Numbered from the stretch's first letter, positions 50,478 to 59,525 are shown. The stretch: 64,000 nucleotides of DNA from Hwanghaeella grinnelliae (GCF_004005845.1 NZ_SADE01000001.1:1984001-2048000), one strand, 5' to 3'. Notes: generated by a model not told the origin, from the letters alone. Numbers and translations are program-made.

Positions 50478-50599
50478 CTCGCGACAGCGAAAATCACCGA
50501 GGCGATGGCAAGAACTGCCACCGTTCTGGCCGTCCGAAATTGGGGCTTGGGAATAGGTAGTGACTGTTCGTTAGGGGGCATCGCCATGACTTGGACCAT
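50405..50599 (-). CDS. Small hypothetical membrane protein with mfd-derived tail
   Basis: 64 residues. One membrane helix (TVAVLAIASVIFAVARF) is followed by NPGGLIGFLQEQDVAAKLRPD, which is the frame of the duplicated mfd end. The gene start overlaps the end of the next small gene by 29 bases. It may be a chance fusion; expression is not supported by a clear ribosome site. Confidence 0.35.
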   Translation of the reverse strand: MVQVMAMPPNEQSLPIPKPQFRTARTVAVLAIASVIFAVARFTNPGGLIGFLQEQDVAAKLRPD

Positions 50600-50819
50600 G
50601 CCATTCGTTTAAGCCTTCAGAAGGCTTGTGAGCCAACGGATCAATTCGAACATTCCATCGGAACACGAGAACAACGAATGCCAATCCCACGACCGGTAAA
50701 GCAATGAGCTTGTCACCCAAGTAGAATAAGACGGCAGCAAAAGTGAAAAGCACAAGTACGGCAATCGCGAGGCCGAGCCGGATTCTTTTTCGAAACGTCG
50801 CCTTCTGCTCACTTTTCAT
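50571..50819 (-). CDS. Small hypothetical two-helix membrane protein
   Basis: 82 residues. A basic start (MKSEQKATFRKRIRLG) is followed by two adjoining hydrophobic helices (LAIAVLVLFTFAAVLFYLG and LIALPVVGLAFVVLVFRW) and a hydrophilic end. A G-rich stretch precedes the ATG. It lies between mfd and the decayed mfd copy. The composition is convincing for a real membrane protein, but I recognise no family. Confidence 0.5.
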   Translation of the reverse strand: MKSEQKATFRKRIRLGLAIAVLVLFTFAAVLFYLGDKLIALPVVGLAFVVLVFRWNVRIDPLAHKPSEGLNEWHGPSHGDAP

Positions 50820-50879
50820 TACGCCCCCGATACATTGGTAAATCGTAGGGCAATCATATACTTAAACGTTACCGGGCTA

Positions 50880-53800
50880 CTACCCCACCATCTTCGCCAA
50901 TGTCACCATGATATTGCTGACGCCGCGCAGGCGGCGGTCTGGGGTTTCCCAGGCTTTGCCGATGACCAGTTTGTGGTCGGGGCGCAGTTTGGCGGCGCCG
51001 GCCTGTTCCTGAAGGAAGCCGATCAGGCCTTCCGGATTGGCGAACTTGTCCTTGCGGAAAGTGACGACCGCACCCTTCGGCCCGGCATCCACCTTTTCAA
51101 CGCCTGCGCGGCGGCAAAGTTGCTTGATGCGCACGACCTTGAGCAGGTTTTCCACCGGTTCCGGCAGCGCGCCGAAACGGTCGATCAGTTCGACCGCGAA
51201 ACCGTCCAGTTCCGCCTTGTTCTGCAAGTTCGAGAGACGGCGATAGAGGCCCAGGCGCACCGGCAGGTCGGTGACATAGTTGTCCGGGATCAAGACCGCC
51301 GCGCCCAGCGTAATGGTCGGCGACCAATTGTCGTCCACATCCTCGTCGATATGCGCCTTGGCGGCGGCAACGGCCTCTTCCAGCATGCGCTGGTAAAGTT
51401 CCACCCCGACTTCCTTCACATGGCCGGACTGTTCCTCGCCCAGCAGGTTCCCCGCACCGCGGATGTCCAAATCATGGCTGGCCAGGGTGAAGCCCGCGCC
51501 CAGGCTGTCGAGCGTCTGCAACACATCCAGGCGCTTCTTGGCGGATTCCGTGGGCTTCTGGCCCGGCGGCAGGGTCAGGTAGCAATAGGCGCGGATCTTG
51601 CCCCGGCCGATCCGCCCGCGGAGCTGATACAATTGGGCCAGGCCGAACATGTCGGACCGATGGATGATCATCGTATTGGCGCTTGGAATATCCAGGCCGG
51701 ACTCGACGATATTGGTCGACAGCAGCAATTCGAACTTGCCGTCGATGAAGTCGCTCATCACTTCTTCCAACTGCGCCGGCGGCATCTGTCCGTGGGCGAC
51801 AGCCACTTTCAGATCGGGCAACAGCTTCTTCAAACGGTCCTGCACGCGCGGCAAATCGGCCAGACGCGGGCAGACATAGAAGACCTGACCGCCGCGGAAG
51901 CGTTCGCGTTGAATCGCTTCCCGCACCACGACCGGGTCGTAGGGCGTGACGAAGGTGCGCACCGCCAAACGGTCGACCGGCGGGGTTGCGATGATGCTCA
52001 TTTCCCGCACCCCGGTCAGCGCCAGTTGCAGCGTGCGCGGGATCGGCGTTGCCGTCAGGGTGAGGACGTGAACGTTGCTCTTCAACTGTTTCAGGCGTTC
52101 CTTCTGGCCCACGCCGAAATGCTGTTCCTCATCCACGATCAGCAGGCCGAGATCCTTAAAGGTGATGGATTTGGCCAACAACGCATGGGTGCCGACGACG
52201 ATATCCACATCGCCCGATGCGATCCCCTCCTTCACCTCATTAGCCTTCTTGCCCGTCACCAGGCGGGAGAGTTGCTCAATCCGGATCGGCAGGCCTTGAA
52301 AGCGTTCCAGGAAGTTCTTGCTGTGCTGCCGGGCAAGCAAGGTGGTGGGCACAACGACGGCGACCTGCAACCCGTGCATCGCGGCAACGAAAGCGGCCCG
52401 CAGCGCGATTTCCGTCTTACCGAAACCGACATCGCCGCAGATCAACCGGTCCATGGCGCGGCCCGACGCCATGTCTTCCATCACATCGGTGATCGCGCGC
52501 AACTGGTCGTCGGTTTCTGAGAAGGCGAAACGGGCACAGAATTCGTCGAAGGCCCCCTCGCCCGGCGTGACGGCTTCGGCGCGTTTCAGCTCTCGCTCGG
52601 CCGCGACCTTCAGAAGCGCGTCGGCCGTTTCCTTCATCCGCTTCTTCAGCTTGGCCTTGCGGGCCTGCCAGGCAACGCCACCCAGCTTGTCCAACTGCAC
52701 CGCCGCGTCTTCCGACCCATAACGGCTGAGCGTATCGATGTTCTCGACGGGGACATAAAGCCTGTCATCGCCGGAATAGAGGACACGCAGGCAGTCATGC
52801 GGCGCGTTGTTGACGGTCAACGTTTCCAGCCCGTCATAGCGCCCAATACCGTGGTCGATATGGACGACGACGTCGCCGACCTCCAGGCTCGACACTTCGC
52901 TGATGAATTCGTCCGCGCGGCGGCGGCGGCGCGGCGGCCGGGACAGGCGCTCGCCCAATATGTCCTGCTCCGTCCACACGGTCAGGGAGTCGGAGGCAAA
53001 GCCGTGATCCAGTTCCAGCACGGTGAAAGCGGCAGTGCCTTCTTTCAGGGCCAGGGCTTCTTCGAGAGTATCGACTTTTTCCAAGGCCGGCAGACTATGC
53101 TCGTCGAACAAAGTCTTTAGGCGCGTGCTGGCGCCATCGCTATAGGCGGCGATCAGCAGGCGGCCCGAATTGTGCTCCTCCAACCGCTTTCCGACCTCCT
53201 GGAACAGGTCCTTCTTGGGGTCGGACCGGGCGGCGGCGAAGTCGATGACAGACCGCGCGCCGGCATCCCGCGACGTTCCGTTCTCGGTCGCGTCCGGCAA
53301 GGCGAAGGGCGATGTCACGACAGTCGAACGCCTGTCCAGATAGCCGTTCCATTCCTCTTCGGTCAGGAACATCCGCTCCATCGGCGCGGGTTTGTACGGC
53401 GGCGACCCGTCCATCGAGGGCTGACCGGCGGTCTTCGGCATCAAATCGACGCGTGCCTGATAGTAGTCGGCGACGGATTCCAGCCGTTCCGTCAACGCGG
53501 CGGGAACATCCGCTTCCAGCACCAGGGCCGGTTCGTCGAGGTAGTCGAACAGGGTTTCCAGTCCATCGTGATAGAAAGGCAGCCAATGTTCCATGCCTGC
53601 ATGGTGGCGCCCTTCAGAGATCGACTCGAACAGCAAATCGTCCGGCCCGGCCGGGCCGAAGGCTTCGCGATAGTTCTGTCGGAACCGGGCGATCGTCTCG
53701 CTGGTCAGCGGCGCTTCGCCGACCGGGCGCAGCATGGCGCTGTCGATTTCGCCGACCGTGCGCTGGTTGCCCGCGTCGAATTGGCGGATCGTCTCCAGAT

Positions 53801-54362
53801 CGTCTCCGAAAAAATCGAGGCGCAAGGGAAATTCCGCACCGGCGGGATACAGATCGACGATCCCGCCGCGCACCGCGAATTCACCGTATTCGCGCACCGT
53901 TCCGGTCCGGTTATAGCCGTTATCCGCCAGGAAGGAATACAGGTTGTCCTGCTTATAGGTCCCCCCCTTCTTCAGCATCATGCTGGCGCTTTCCAGCGCG
54001 GCACGGGGCGGCACGCGCTGGGCCACAGCATTCAAGGTGGCGACGACGATTTTCGGCGTGGCCGGTTCCGCGGCGATCCGGCACAAGGTATCGACCCGTT
54101 CGGCCATTACGTCGCCGCGCGGGGAAACACGGTCATAGGGAAGGCAATCCCATGCCGGGAAGGTCAACACCGGCAGATCCGGCGCGGCGAAGGCCAGCAA
54201 TTGACGGGCGCGGGACAGATGAACGTCGTCACGAACGATGAACAGGACTGGACGGTCTATCGCCGCAGCGGCACGGCCGGTCAGCAACGCATCGAAGCCG
54301 TCCGGCACGCCGCCCAGGTCCTTGCGACCGACGGATGTGAGTATGGAGCTTAAATCGAACAC
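50880..54362 (-). CDS. mfd: Transcription-repair coupling factor Mfd
   Basis: 1160 residues from GTG 54362, which has GGAAG 6 bases upstream; the frame is open to a TTG at 54401. The N-terminal UvrB-like part (FPAWDCLPYDRVSP) is followed by the RNA polymerase-interacting domain (EVGDVVVHIDHGIGRYDGLETL), then the RecG-like translocase with Walker A ICGDVGFGKTEIA near residue 644, DEEQHFGVGQKERLK, and the TRG end. Mfd removes RNA polymerase stalled at DNA lesions and recruits UvrA. It is next to sdhE and recG, a common alphaproteobacterial order. The 3' end has a decayed duplicate nearby. Confidence 0.97.
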   Translation of the reverse strand: MFDLSSILTSVGRKDLGGVPDGFDALLTGRAAAAIDRPVLFIVRDDVHLSRARQLLAFAAPDLPVLTFPAWDCLPYDRVSPRGDVMAERVDTLCRIAAEPATPKIVVATLNAVAQRVPPRAALESASMMLKKGGTYKQDNLYSFLADNGYNRTGTVREYGEFAVRGGIVDLYPAGAEFPLRLDFFGDDLETIRQFDAGNQRTVGEIDSAMLRPVGEAPLTSETIARFRQNYREAFGPAGPDDLLFESISEGRHHAGMEHWLPFYHDGLETLFDYLDEPALVLEADVPAALTERLESVADYYQARVDLMPKTAGQPSMDGSPPYKPAPMERMFLTEEEWNGYLDRRSTVVTSPFALPDATENGTSRDAGARSVIDFAAARSDPKKDLFQEVGKRLEEHNSGRLLIAAYSDGASTRLKTLFDEHSLPALEKVDTLEEALALKEGTAAFTVLELDHGFASDSLTVWTEQDILGERLSRPPRRRRRADEFISEVSSLEVGDVVVHIDHGIGRYDGLETLTVNNAPHDCLRVLYSGDDRLYVPVENIDTLSRYGSEDAAVQLDKLGGVAWQARKAKLKKRMKETADALLKVAAERELKRAEAVTPGEGAFDEFCARFAFSETDDQLRAITDVMEDMASGRAMDRLICGDVGFGKTEIALRAAFVAAMHGLQVAVVVPTTLLARQHSKNFLERFQGLPIRIEQLSRLVTGKKANEVKEGIASGDVDIVVGTHALLAKSITFKDLGLLIVDEEQHFGVGQKERLKQLKSNVHVLTLTATPIPRTLQLALTGVREMSIIATPPVDRLAVRTFVTPYDPVVVREAIQRERFRGGQVFYVCPRLADLPRVQDRLKKLLPDLKVAVAHGQMPPAQLEEVMSDFIDGKFELLLSTNIVESGLDIPSANTMIIHRSDMFGLAQLYQLRGRIGRGKIRAYCYLTLPPGQKPTESAKKRLDVLQTLDSLGAGFTLASHDLDIRGAGNLLGEEQSGHVKEVGVELYQRMLEEAVAAAKAHIDEDVDDNWSPTITLGAAVLIPDNYVTDLPVRLGLYRRLSNLQNKAELDGFAVELIDRFGALPEPVENLLKVVRIKQLCRRAGVEKVDAGPKGAVVTFRKDKFANPEGLIGFLQEQAGAAKLRPDHKLVIGKAWETPDRRLRGVSNIMVTLAKMVG

Positions 54363-54423
54363 GATATCTTCCGCCGCTCCAACCCGGCGGCGTACCCTCA
54401 ATTCTTGTCAGTAAAAACGCGGA

Positions 54424-54759
54424 TCAGGACTCCCGACGGCTGTATGCCATCAGGCGCGCCATCATCCCCTCATCCAGTTCAGGCCAGTGCGGCGCGTCGC
54501 GCACCAACATCGCATAGAGTTCCTGGTCCGGCACGGTCATGACGGTCTCAAAAGCGTCGAGTTCCTCATCGGTCAGTTCCGCCAGATATTTATCGGCGAA
54601 ACCACCCATCAGGATGTCCATTTCCTTTATCCCGCGATGCCACGACCGAAAACGGATACGCTTCAGACGGCGCACGCGCTCGGTCTCTTCGCCCGATTCC
54701 GGATCGACCCGGTTGTCGTTGCTGGCGGATGAGCCGGTATTGTCCTGTCCGTTCGACAC
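54424..54759 (-). CDS. sdhE: FAD assembly factor SdhE (succinate dehydrogenase assembly factor 2)
   Basis: 111 residues from GTG 54759, chosen because AAGGAG stands 6 bases upstream; an ATG exists 15 bases earlier. The core RRLKRIRFRSWHRGIKEMDILMGGFADKYL contains the RGxxE motif needed for covalent attachment of FAD to succinate dehydrogenase. The N-terminal 30 residues are a low-complexity extension (QDNTGSSASNDN). It is divergent from recG and 22-61 bases from mfd depending on the mfd start. Confidence 0.93.
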   Translation of the reverse strand: MSNGQDNTGSSASNDNRVDPESGEETERVRRLKRIRFRSWHRGIKEMDILMGGFADKYLAELTDEELDAFETVMTVPDQELYAMLVRDAPHWPELDEGMMARLMAYSRRES

Positions 54760-54962
54760 GCGTTGCTCCTTCATCTCGGCACTGTTGTGTTTCGCCCCGC
54801 GTCAGGCCGGTTGGGTACATCGGCGACAGCCTCAGGGCAAGCTGCTATCCGGCGAACCGTTTCCGCAGACCGCTGCCCCCGGTATTCGCACCTGACATTC
54901 CGGTCGCAGTCGCAGATAATCCGCTTCGTTTAAAGTTTGATCAGAAACGAGTGCGGTCAATC

Positions 54963-57047
54963 GTGCGCCCTGAGTTATTATTCCCTATTTTCGCACCCTT
55001 GAGCAGCCTTTCCGGCGTTGGCCCGCGTATCGCGAAGCTGCTGGAAAAGGCGGCGGGTCCCCATGTGGTGAACCTTCTTTGGCATTTACCCCGGGAAGTC
55101 GTGGACCGCAGCTTCTCGCCGCCGATCGCGGAAGCGCCGGCGGGGCGCATCGTCACCATCAAGGTGACCGTCGACAAACACTTCCCTCCCCCCGACAAAC
55201 GCCGGCCCTATCGTGTCGCCTGCCGCGACGATACAGGCGCCCTGACGCTCACCTTCTTCCATGCGGATAAGGGCTATCTGGAGCGGGAACTGCCGGTCGG
55301 CGAGCAACGCATCGTGAGCGGGCGGATCGAGTATTTCCGATCGGAAGCGCAAATCGCTCATCCCGATTTCATCACCCGCCCGGAACAGGCCGACAGTATT
55401 CCAAAGATCGAACCGGTCTATCCGTTGACCGCTGGATTAACCCCCAAAGTTCTGCGCAAGGCGGTGCTGTCCGCGGTTTCGAAGGCACCGGCATTGCCCG
55501 AATGGCTGGACCCGGAATATCTACGACGCAAGGACTGGCCGTCTTGGCATGATGCGATCGAGGAAGCCCACAACCCGCAAACCGGGGCTGATGTCAGCGC
55601 GATGGCGCAGAACCGCCAGCGCCTCGCTTTCGACGAATTGCTAGCCAGTCAATTGGCGCTGGCGATCACCCGCGCCAAGGCAAAGAAACTACCCGGCCGT
55701 TCGATCGAAGGGGACAAACGGATCAGGGCATTGGCAATGAAGGCCCTGCCCTTCAAATTGACCGGCTCCCAGGTCGACGCCCTCAAGGAAATCGGCGCGG
55801 ATATGGCGTCCACCAGCCGGATGCTCCGGCTGCTGCAAGGCGATGTCGGCAGCGGTAAGACGGTCGTTGCCTTGTTCGCCATGCTGAATGCCATCGAATG
55901 CGGCGGTCAGGCCGCCCTTCTCGCCCCGACGGAGATTCTCGCCCGGCAGCATTTCGAGACGATCGAGCCCTTGGCCAAGGCGGCCGGGATACGCATCGCC
56001 GTGTTGACCGGCCGTGACAAAGGCAAGGCGCGCAAGGCGTTATTGGAGGAGTTGGCGGTCGGCGACATTCAAATTCTGATCGGCACGCATGCGATCTTTC
56101 AGGACGATGTAACCTTTAAGGACCTGATGCTCGCCGTCATCGACGAGCAGCATCGATTCGGGGTGCACCAGCGCCTGGCCCTTGCCGGCAAGGGACGCGG
56201 CGTCGACATGCTGGTCATGACAGCGACGCCGATCCCACGCACCCTGATGCTCAGCGCTTATGGCGATTTGGATGTCAGCCGCCTGCCCGATAAGCCGCCG
56301 GGGCGGAAACCGGTCGATACGCGGTTGGTCCCCAATGGGCGGTTGGACGACGTGGCCGAGGGAATCGGCCGGGCCGTGAAATCGGGCGCGAAGATCTATT
56401 GGGTCTGCCCTCTTGTCGAGGACAGTGAGGTTCTCGACCTCGCCGCGGCGACGGAACGGTTTGATGATTTGAAGCACCGTTTTGGAGAGGATGTGGTCGC
56501 CCTGGTCCATGGCAAGATGAAAGCCAAGGAAAAGGACGCCGCCATGGCCCGCTTTATCGACGGACCGGCACAAATCCTGGTCGCCACGACCGTCATCGAG
56601 GTCGGCGTCAATGTCCCGGAGGCGACAATCATGGTGATCGAACATGCGGAACGATTCGGATTGGCACAGTTGCACCAACTGCGCGGCCGTATCGGCCGTG
56701 GCGCAGCGGCATCCACCTGCCTGCTGGTATATGGGGCAAACCTGACGGAGACCGCCGAACGCCGCTTGAAGACCATGCGGCAAACCGAAGACGGGTTTGT
56801 CATCGCGGAAGAAGACCTGCGATTGCGCGGCGCCGGTGAGCTATTGGGCACGCGGCAAAGCGGCATGCCGGTCTTCAGATTGGCGGATCTAGCCGTACAC
56901 GGCGACCTTCTGGCCACGGCGCGGGATGACGCCCGCCTGATCATCGAACGCGACCCGGACCTCTCCAGTGAACGCGGCAAGGCGCTGCGCATCCTGCTCT
57001 ATCTTTTCGAAAGGGATGCGGCCGTCGCCACCCTGCGGTCCGGCTAA
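54963..57047 (+). CDS. recG: ATP-dependent DNA helicase RecG
   Basis: 694 residues from GTG 54963 (VRPELLFPIFAPLSSLSGVGPR), the usual family start; the frame is open for another 78 codons without family similarity. The N-terminal wedge/OB domain contains LLWHLPREVVDRS; Walker A is LLQGDVGSGKTVVAL near residue 298, DEQHRFGVHQR near 393, then TATPIPRTLML and the C-terminal RGRIGRGAAASTCLLVY. RecG remodels stalled replication forks. The stop TAA lies in an inverted repeat shared with the convergent DUF502 gene. Confidence 0.97.
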   Translation: MRPELLFPIFAPLSSLSGVGPRIAKLLEKAAGPHVVNLLWHLPREVVDRSFSPPIAEAPAGRIVTIKVTVDKHFPPPDKRRPYRVACRDDTGALTLTFFHADKGYLERELPVGEQRIVSGRIEYFRSEAQIAHPDFITRPEQADSIPKIEPVYPLTAGLTPKVLRKAVLSAVSKAPALPEWLDPEYLRRKDWPSWHDAIEEAHNPQTGADVSAMAQNRQRLAFDELLASQLALAITRAKAKKLPGRSIEGDKRIRALAMKALPFKLTGSQVDALKEIGADMASTSRMLRLLQGDVGSGKTVVALFAMLNAIECGGQAALLAPTEILARQHFETIEPLAKAAGIRIAVLTGRDKGKARKALLEELAVGDIQILIGTHAIFQDDVTFKDLMLAVIDEQHRFGVHQRLALAGKGRGVDMLVMTATPIPRTLMLSAYGDLDVSRLPDKPPGRKPVDTRLVPNGRLDDVAEGIGRAVKSGAKIYWVCPLVEDSEVLDLAAATERFDDLKHRFGEDVVALVHGKMKAKEKDAAMARFIDGPAQILVATTVIEVGVNVPEATIMVIEHAERFGLAQLHQLRGRIGRGAAASTCLLVYGANLTETAERRLKTMRQTEDGFVIAEEDLRLRGAGELLGTRQSGMPVFRLADLAVHGDLLATARDDARLIIERDPDLSSERGKALRILLYLFERDAAVATLRSG

Positions 57048-57059
57048 GCCGGTTAGCCG
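57041..57059. terminator. Shared hairpin holding both convergent stop codons
   Basis: CGGCTAA-gccgg-TTAGCCG, a perfect 7-base-pair stem. The left arm carries the recG stop TAA; the right arm carries the DUF502 stop on the other strand. There is no T-run on either side, so it may act as a weak bidirectional terminator or 3' end stabiliser. Confidence 0.55.
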
Positions 57060-57799
57060 TCGCCCTTTTCCGCGTTGTCCTGGATCTGCTTGGTTGCCGC
57101 GGCCTCGCGTTTTGCCAGTTCTTCGAACTGTTCCTTGGTCAAGGTGGCGGGCTGGCCCTTATCACGATCGATCGGCGCGTAGGCAGGCGTCACGATCCCG
57201 GCCGAAATCACCATCTTCACCGCATCTTCCACCGGCATCTTAAGCACGATGATATCCCGGCGCGGCACGAACAATAGGAAGCCGGATGTCGGGTTCGGCG
57301 TGGTCGGTAGGAACACATTGATATGATCGCCTTCCAGAAGATCGGCGACCTCTCCATCCGTCGCTGCCGTCAGGAAGGCAATCGCCCAAATCCCGCGACG
57401 CGGATATTCAACCAGGACGGCCTGCCGGAATGCATCGCTCTGCGACTTCAGGACCGTTTCGATGATCTGTTTGCTGCCGTTGTACAGTGTGCGGATGACC
57501 GGCATGCGGTTCAGAAGATATTCCCACAAACGGATGACCCAGCGCCCCACCATGCCGGCCGTGAGCGCACCAACCAGGGTGATGAAGACGACGAGAATTA
57601 AGATGCCGAGGCCGGGAATGCCGATCTCTACACCCACGACATCCTTCATATAGGTGTCTGGATTGTATTTCGTGGGGATAAGCGGAACGATCTGATTGTC
57701 GACGAATTCAATCAGCCACCACGCGACTGTCGCGGTAATAAAAATTGGTGCGAGAACAAGCAGTCCAGCGAAAAAATAGGCACGTAATTTTGCTAACAA
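57053..57799 (-). CDS. DUF502 integral membrane protein
   Basis: 248 residues; TTG start with GGAG 9 bases upstream. Two membrane segments (YFFAGLLVLAPIFITATVAWWL and LGILILVVFITLVGALTAGMVG) are followed by the conserved cytoplasmic part: IYNGSKQIIETVL-like VIRTLYNGSKQIIETVL, VEYPRRGIWAIAF and VFLPTTPNPTSGFLLFVPRRDIIVLKM. The family is widespread in Proteobacteria and its function is unknown. It is divergent from the CRP-like regulator. A short charged tail rich in Lys/Glu/Ala ends the protein. Confidence 0.92.
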   Translation of the reverse strand: MLAKLRAYFFAGLLVLAPIFITATVAWWLIEFVDNQIVPLIPTKYNPDTYMKDVVGVEIGIPGLGILILVVFITLVGALTAGMVGRWVIRLWEYLLNRMPVIRTLYNGSKQIIETVLKSQSDAFRQAVLVEYPRRGIWAIAFLTAATDGEVADLLEGDHINVFLPTTPNPTSGFLLFVPRRDIIVLKMPVEDAVKMVISAGIVTPAYAPIDRDKGQPATLTKEQFEELAKREAAATKQIQDNAEKGDG

Positions 57800-57885
57800 G
57801 TATGTTTCTCCGACACAGGCGGCAAAAGTTCACGACACAAAGCTCACCGCCCGGCTCCCTATCGTCCGAACGGTTCGTCAGATCA

Positions 57886-57891
57886 TATAAT
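57886..57891 (+). promoter_or_regulatory. Possible -10 element (TATAAT) before the CRP-like gene
   Basis: A perfect TATAAT about 118 bases upstream of the GTG at 58009. No good -35 lies 16-18 bases before it, so the call rests on the hexamer alone. Confidence 0.3.
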
Positions 57892-58008
57892 GGGCTATAT
57901 GCTGCTTTGCACAATAATTTCTATTCGGTGCCACGGTAGTCTAATCTATCGCCAAGCCGGTGAAGCTGGTCTAAGTTATACACCATTAGTTTGGATGGGA
58001 GAAAATTG

Positions 58009-58710
58009 GTGGGCGCGACGGGGGAGATCCGTACGCTAAGCGGCATAAAATTGTTTGCCGGCCTCGATCCTGCGCGTATGCAGGATATCGAGTCCCGCTG
58101 CCGCTGGCATACCTTCGCGAAAGACGAACAGATCATCGACCGTGAAGACGAGTCGAAGGACGTCTATTTCATTGTATCCGGCAATGTCCGGGTCGTGAAT
58201 TATTCGTTATCCGGTCGCGAGGTGGCCTTCGAGGACATCCGTTCCGGCAGTATTTTCGGTGAACTGGCGGCTTTGGACGGCGAACGCCGGTCAGCGAACG
58301 TCGTCGCCCTTACCATGACCGACGTCGCCACGCTTACGCGGAACAAGTTCGAGGAAGTTCTGGCCGAAAACCCGGACGTTGCCATGCGTTTGATGCATCG
58401 TCTGGCCCAGGTCATTCGCGCTTCGACCGACCGAATTATGGATCTCAGCACCTTGGGTGCGAACAACCGCGTCTACGCTGAACTTTTGCGCCTGGCCCAT
58501 GAAGGGGTCCTCGACGAAAACAGCGCCGTCATCAAGCCCGTGCCGATCCATGGCGACATCGCCAGCCGGGTCAGCACGACGCGGGAAACGGTTGCCCGCG
58601 TGCTTAGTGATCTGTCGAAAAAGGGTCTGGTGACCCGTGAGGGCAGCCAACTTCATCTGCACGACGTCATGCGCTTGCAGGAGATGGTTGAAGAATTCCG
58701 TGGCGATTGA
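58009..58710 (+). CDS. Crp/Fnr-family transcription regulator
   Basis: 233 residues from GTG 58009 (GGGAGA 6 bases upstream). Cyclic-nucleotide-type beta-barrel (about 15-125: YFIVSGNVRVVNYSLSGREVAFEDIRSGSIFGELAALDGERRSANVVAL), dimer helix, and a winged helix with GDIASRVSTTRETVARVLSDLSKKGLV. FGELAALDGERRSA keeps the E and RS pattern of the cAMP-binding cassette in CRP. The recognition helix has RETVAR as in E. coli CRP, so GTGA half-sites are expected. Only one Cys is present, so it is not an FNR-type iron-sulfur sensor. The stop overlaps the next gene by 11 bases. Confidence 0.9.
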   Translation: MGATGEIRTLSGIKLFAGLDPARMQDIESRCRWHTFAKDEQIIDREDESKDVYFIVSGNVRVVNYSLSGREVAFEDIRSGSIFGELAALDGERRSANVVALTMTDVATLTRNKFEEVLAENPDVAMRLMHRLAQVIRASTDRIMDLSTLGANNRVYAELLRLAHEGVLDENSAVIKPVPIHGDIASRVSTTRETVARVLSDLSKKGLVTREGSQLHLHDVMRLQEMVEEFRGD

Positions 58711-59314
58711 TTTTACACGATTTTTCCGGTTTCTGACTGCCCTTTTGACGCTGTCATTCCTGCTGACTCCGGCAACGGGTGCCTCCGCCGCCGATTCGGA
58801 CGAGGTCGCCCGCATCGTGACACGGGTGGCGGCGCAATTGCCCGACAATGCCGTGATCTGGGCCCAGCCGTCGCAGAATTCGGACCTGAACGACAGGTTG
58901 GCTGAAGAATTCCGACTGGTGATCGACCATATCGGCCGTGCACCAACGGGCGACGGTACGGCACCGGTTTATTCGCTCGTCTTCGACGCCGATGTGATGG
59001 GAACGATAGATCAATCGGATACTTCAATCGGCAAGATCGAGGGCAACGCGGAAGGCAAGCTTGATTTCCAGCTCAAACTTTGGTCCTCCGGTGGCGGCAG
59101 CTCCCTGTTTCAGGGCCAAGGCACATCCGGAGAAGTCAATTTGCGCGGCTTCCGCATGAACGCGGCTCTGCATTTGGACGACAAGGTAATTTGGCAAGGT
59201 TTCGCTGCGACGAACAGCAATAGCGGCGACCCGTTCGATGCGCTGGCGCCCCTTGTTCAAGTCCTGATGGACCGCTTGGATATCGACTCCGACGAGGTCA
59301 TTCCCCTGCACTGA
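58700..59314 (+). CDS. Exported hypothetical protein downstream of the CRP-like gene
   Basis: 204 residues from GTG 58700, inside the last codons of the CRP-like gene (11-base overlap, so translationally coupled). A Sec signal is clear: FTRFFRFLTALLTLSFLLTPATGASA, cleavage after GASA. The mature protein (DEVARIVTRVAAQLPDNAVIWAQPSQNSDLNDRLAEEFRLVIDHI) has no family I can name; it is all-beta-rich later on (GKLDFQLKLWSSGGGSSLFQGQG). The gene coupling suggests that the regulator and this periplasmic protein share a response. Confidence 0.75.
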   Translation: MAIDFTRFFRFLTALLTLSFLLTPATGASAADSDEVARIVTRVAAQLPDNAVIWAQPSQNSDLNDRLAEEFRLVIDHIGRAPTGDGTAPVYSLVFDADVMGTIDQSDTSIGKIEGNAEGKLDFQLKLWSSGGGSSLFQGQGTSGEVNLRGFRMNAALHLDDKVIWQGFAATNSNSGDPFDALAPLVQVLMDRLDIDSDEVIPLH

Positions 59315-59357
59315 GCGGGACATTCCGACGCTCATGCAAAAAACGCCTGTCATGGCG

Positions 59358-59386
59358 TTGACCACACCCGTTTGCCCGACTATGTT
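59358..59386 (+). promoter_or_regulatory. Sigma-70-type promoter of tRNA-Lys
   Basis: TTGACC, a 17-base spacer, then TATGTT. The -10 ends 43 bases before the first base of the tRNA, giving a leader of about 35 bases. Confidence 0.7.
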
Positions 59387-59429
59387 CCGCCCCGCTTCGC
59401 ACGCAGCGCCGCCCGCGGCGCGTTACGGA

Positions 59430-59505
59430 GAGCCCTTAGCTCAGCTGGTAGAGCAACTGACTTTTAATCAGTAGGCCGTTGGTTCGAACCCAACAGGGCT
59501 CACCA
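59430..59505 (+). tRNA. tRNA-Lys (anticodon TTT)
   Basis: 76 bases with encoded CCA. The acceptor arms GAGCCCT and AGGGCTC pair fully, the discriminator is A, and the D-loop reads TAGCTCAGCTGGTAGAGCA. The anticodon stem-loop ACTGA-CTTTTAA-TCAGT gives anticodon TTT. The T-arm GTTGGTTCGAACCCAAC is normal. Confidence 0.97.
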
Positions 59506-59525
59506 TCCACAGGTGATCGTGGATG
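59504..59525 (+). other. Inverted repeat directly after tRNA-Lys
   Basis: CATCCAC-aggtgatc-GTGGATG, a 7-base-pair stem that begins in the CCA of the tRNA. No T-run follows. It may help 3' processing or termination. Confidence 0.4.

Noticed and set aside
50231-50560. 109-residue plus-strand frame near the mfd copy
   Set aside because: Its sequence is the antisense reading of the duplicated mfd end, parallel to the shadow frame over mfd itself.
50835-52520. 561-residue open frame on the plus strand
   Set aside because: It lies entirely opposite mfd, has shadow-type composition (rich in Gln, His, Arg and Asp) and no family motif; mfd on the other strand is certain.
54729-54962. N-terminal extension of RecG by 78 residues
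   Set aside because: The extension overlaps the sdhE start region on the other strand and lacks family similarity; RecG proteins begin at the GTG used here.
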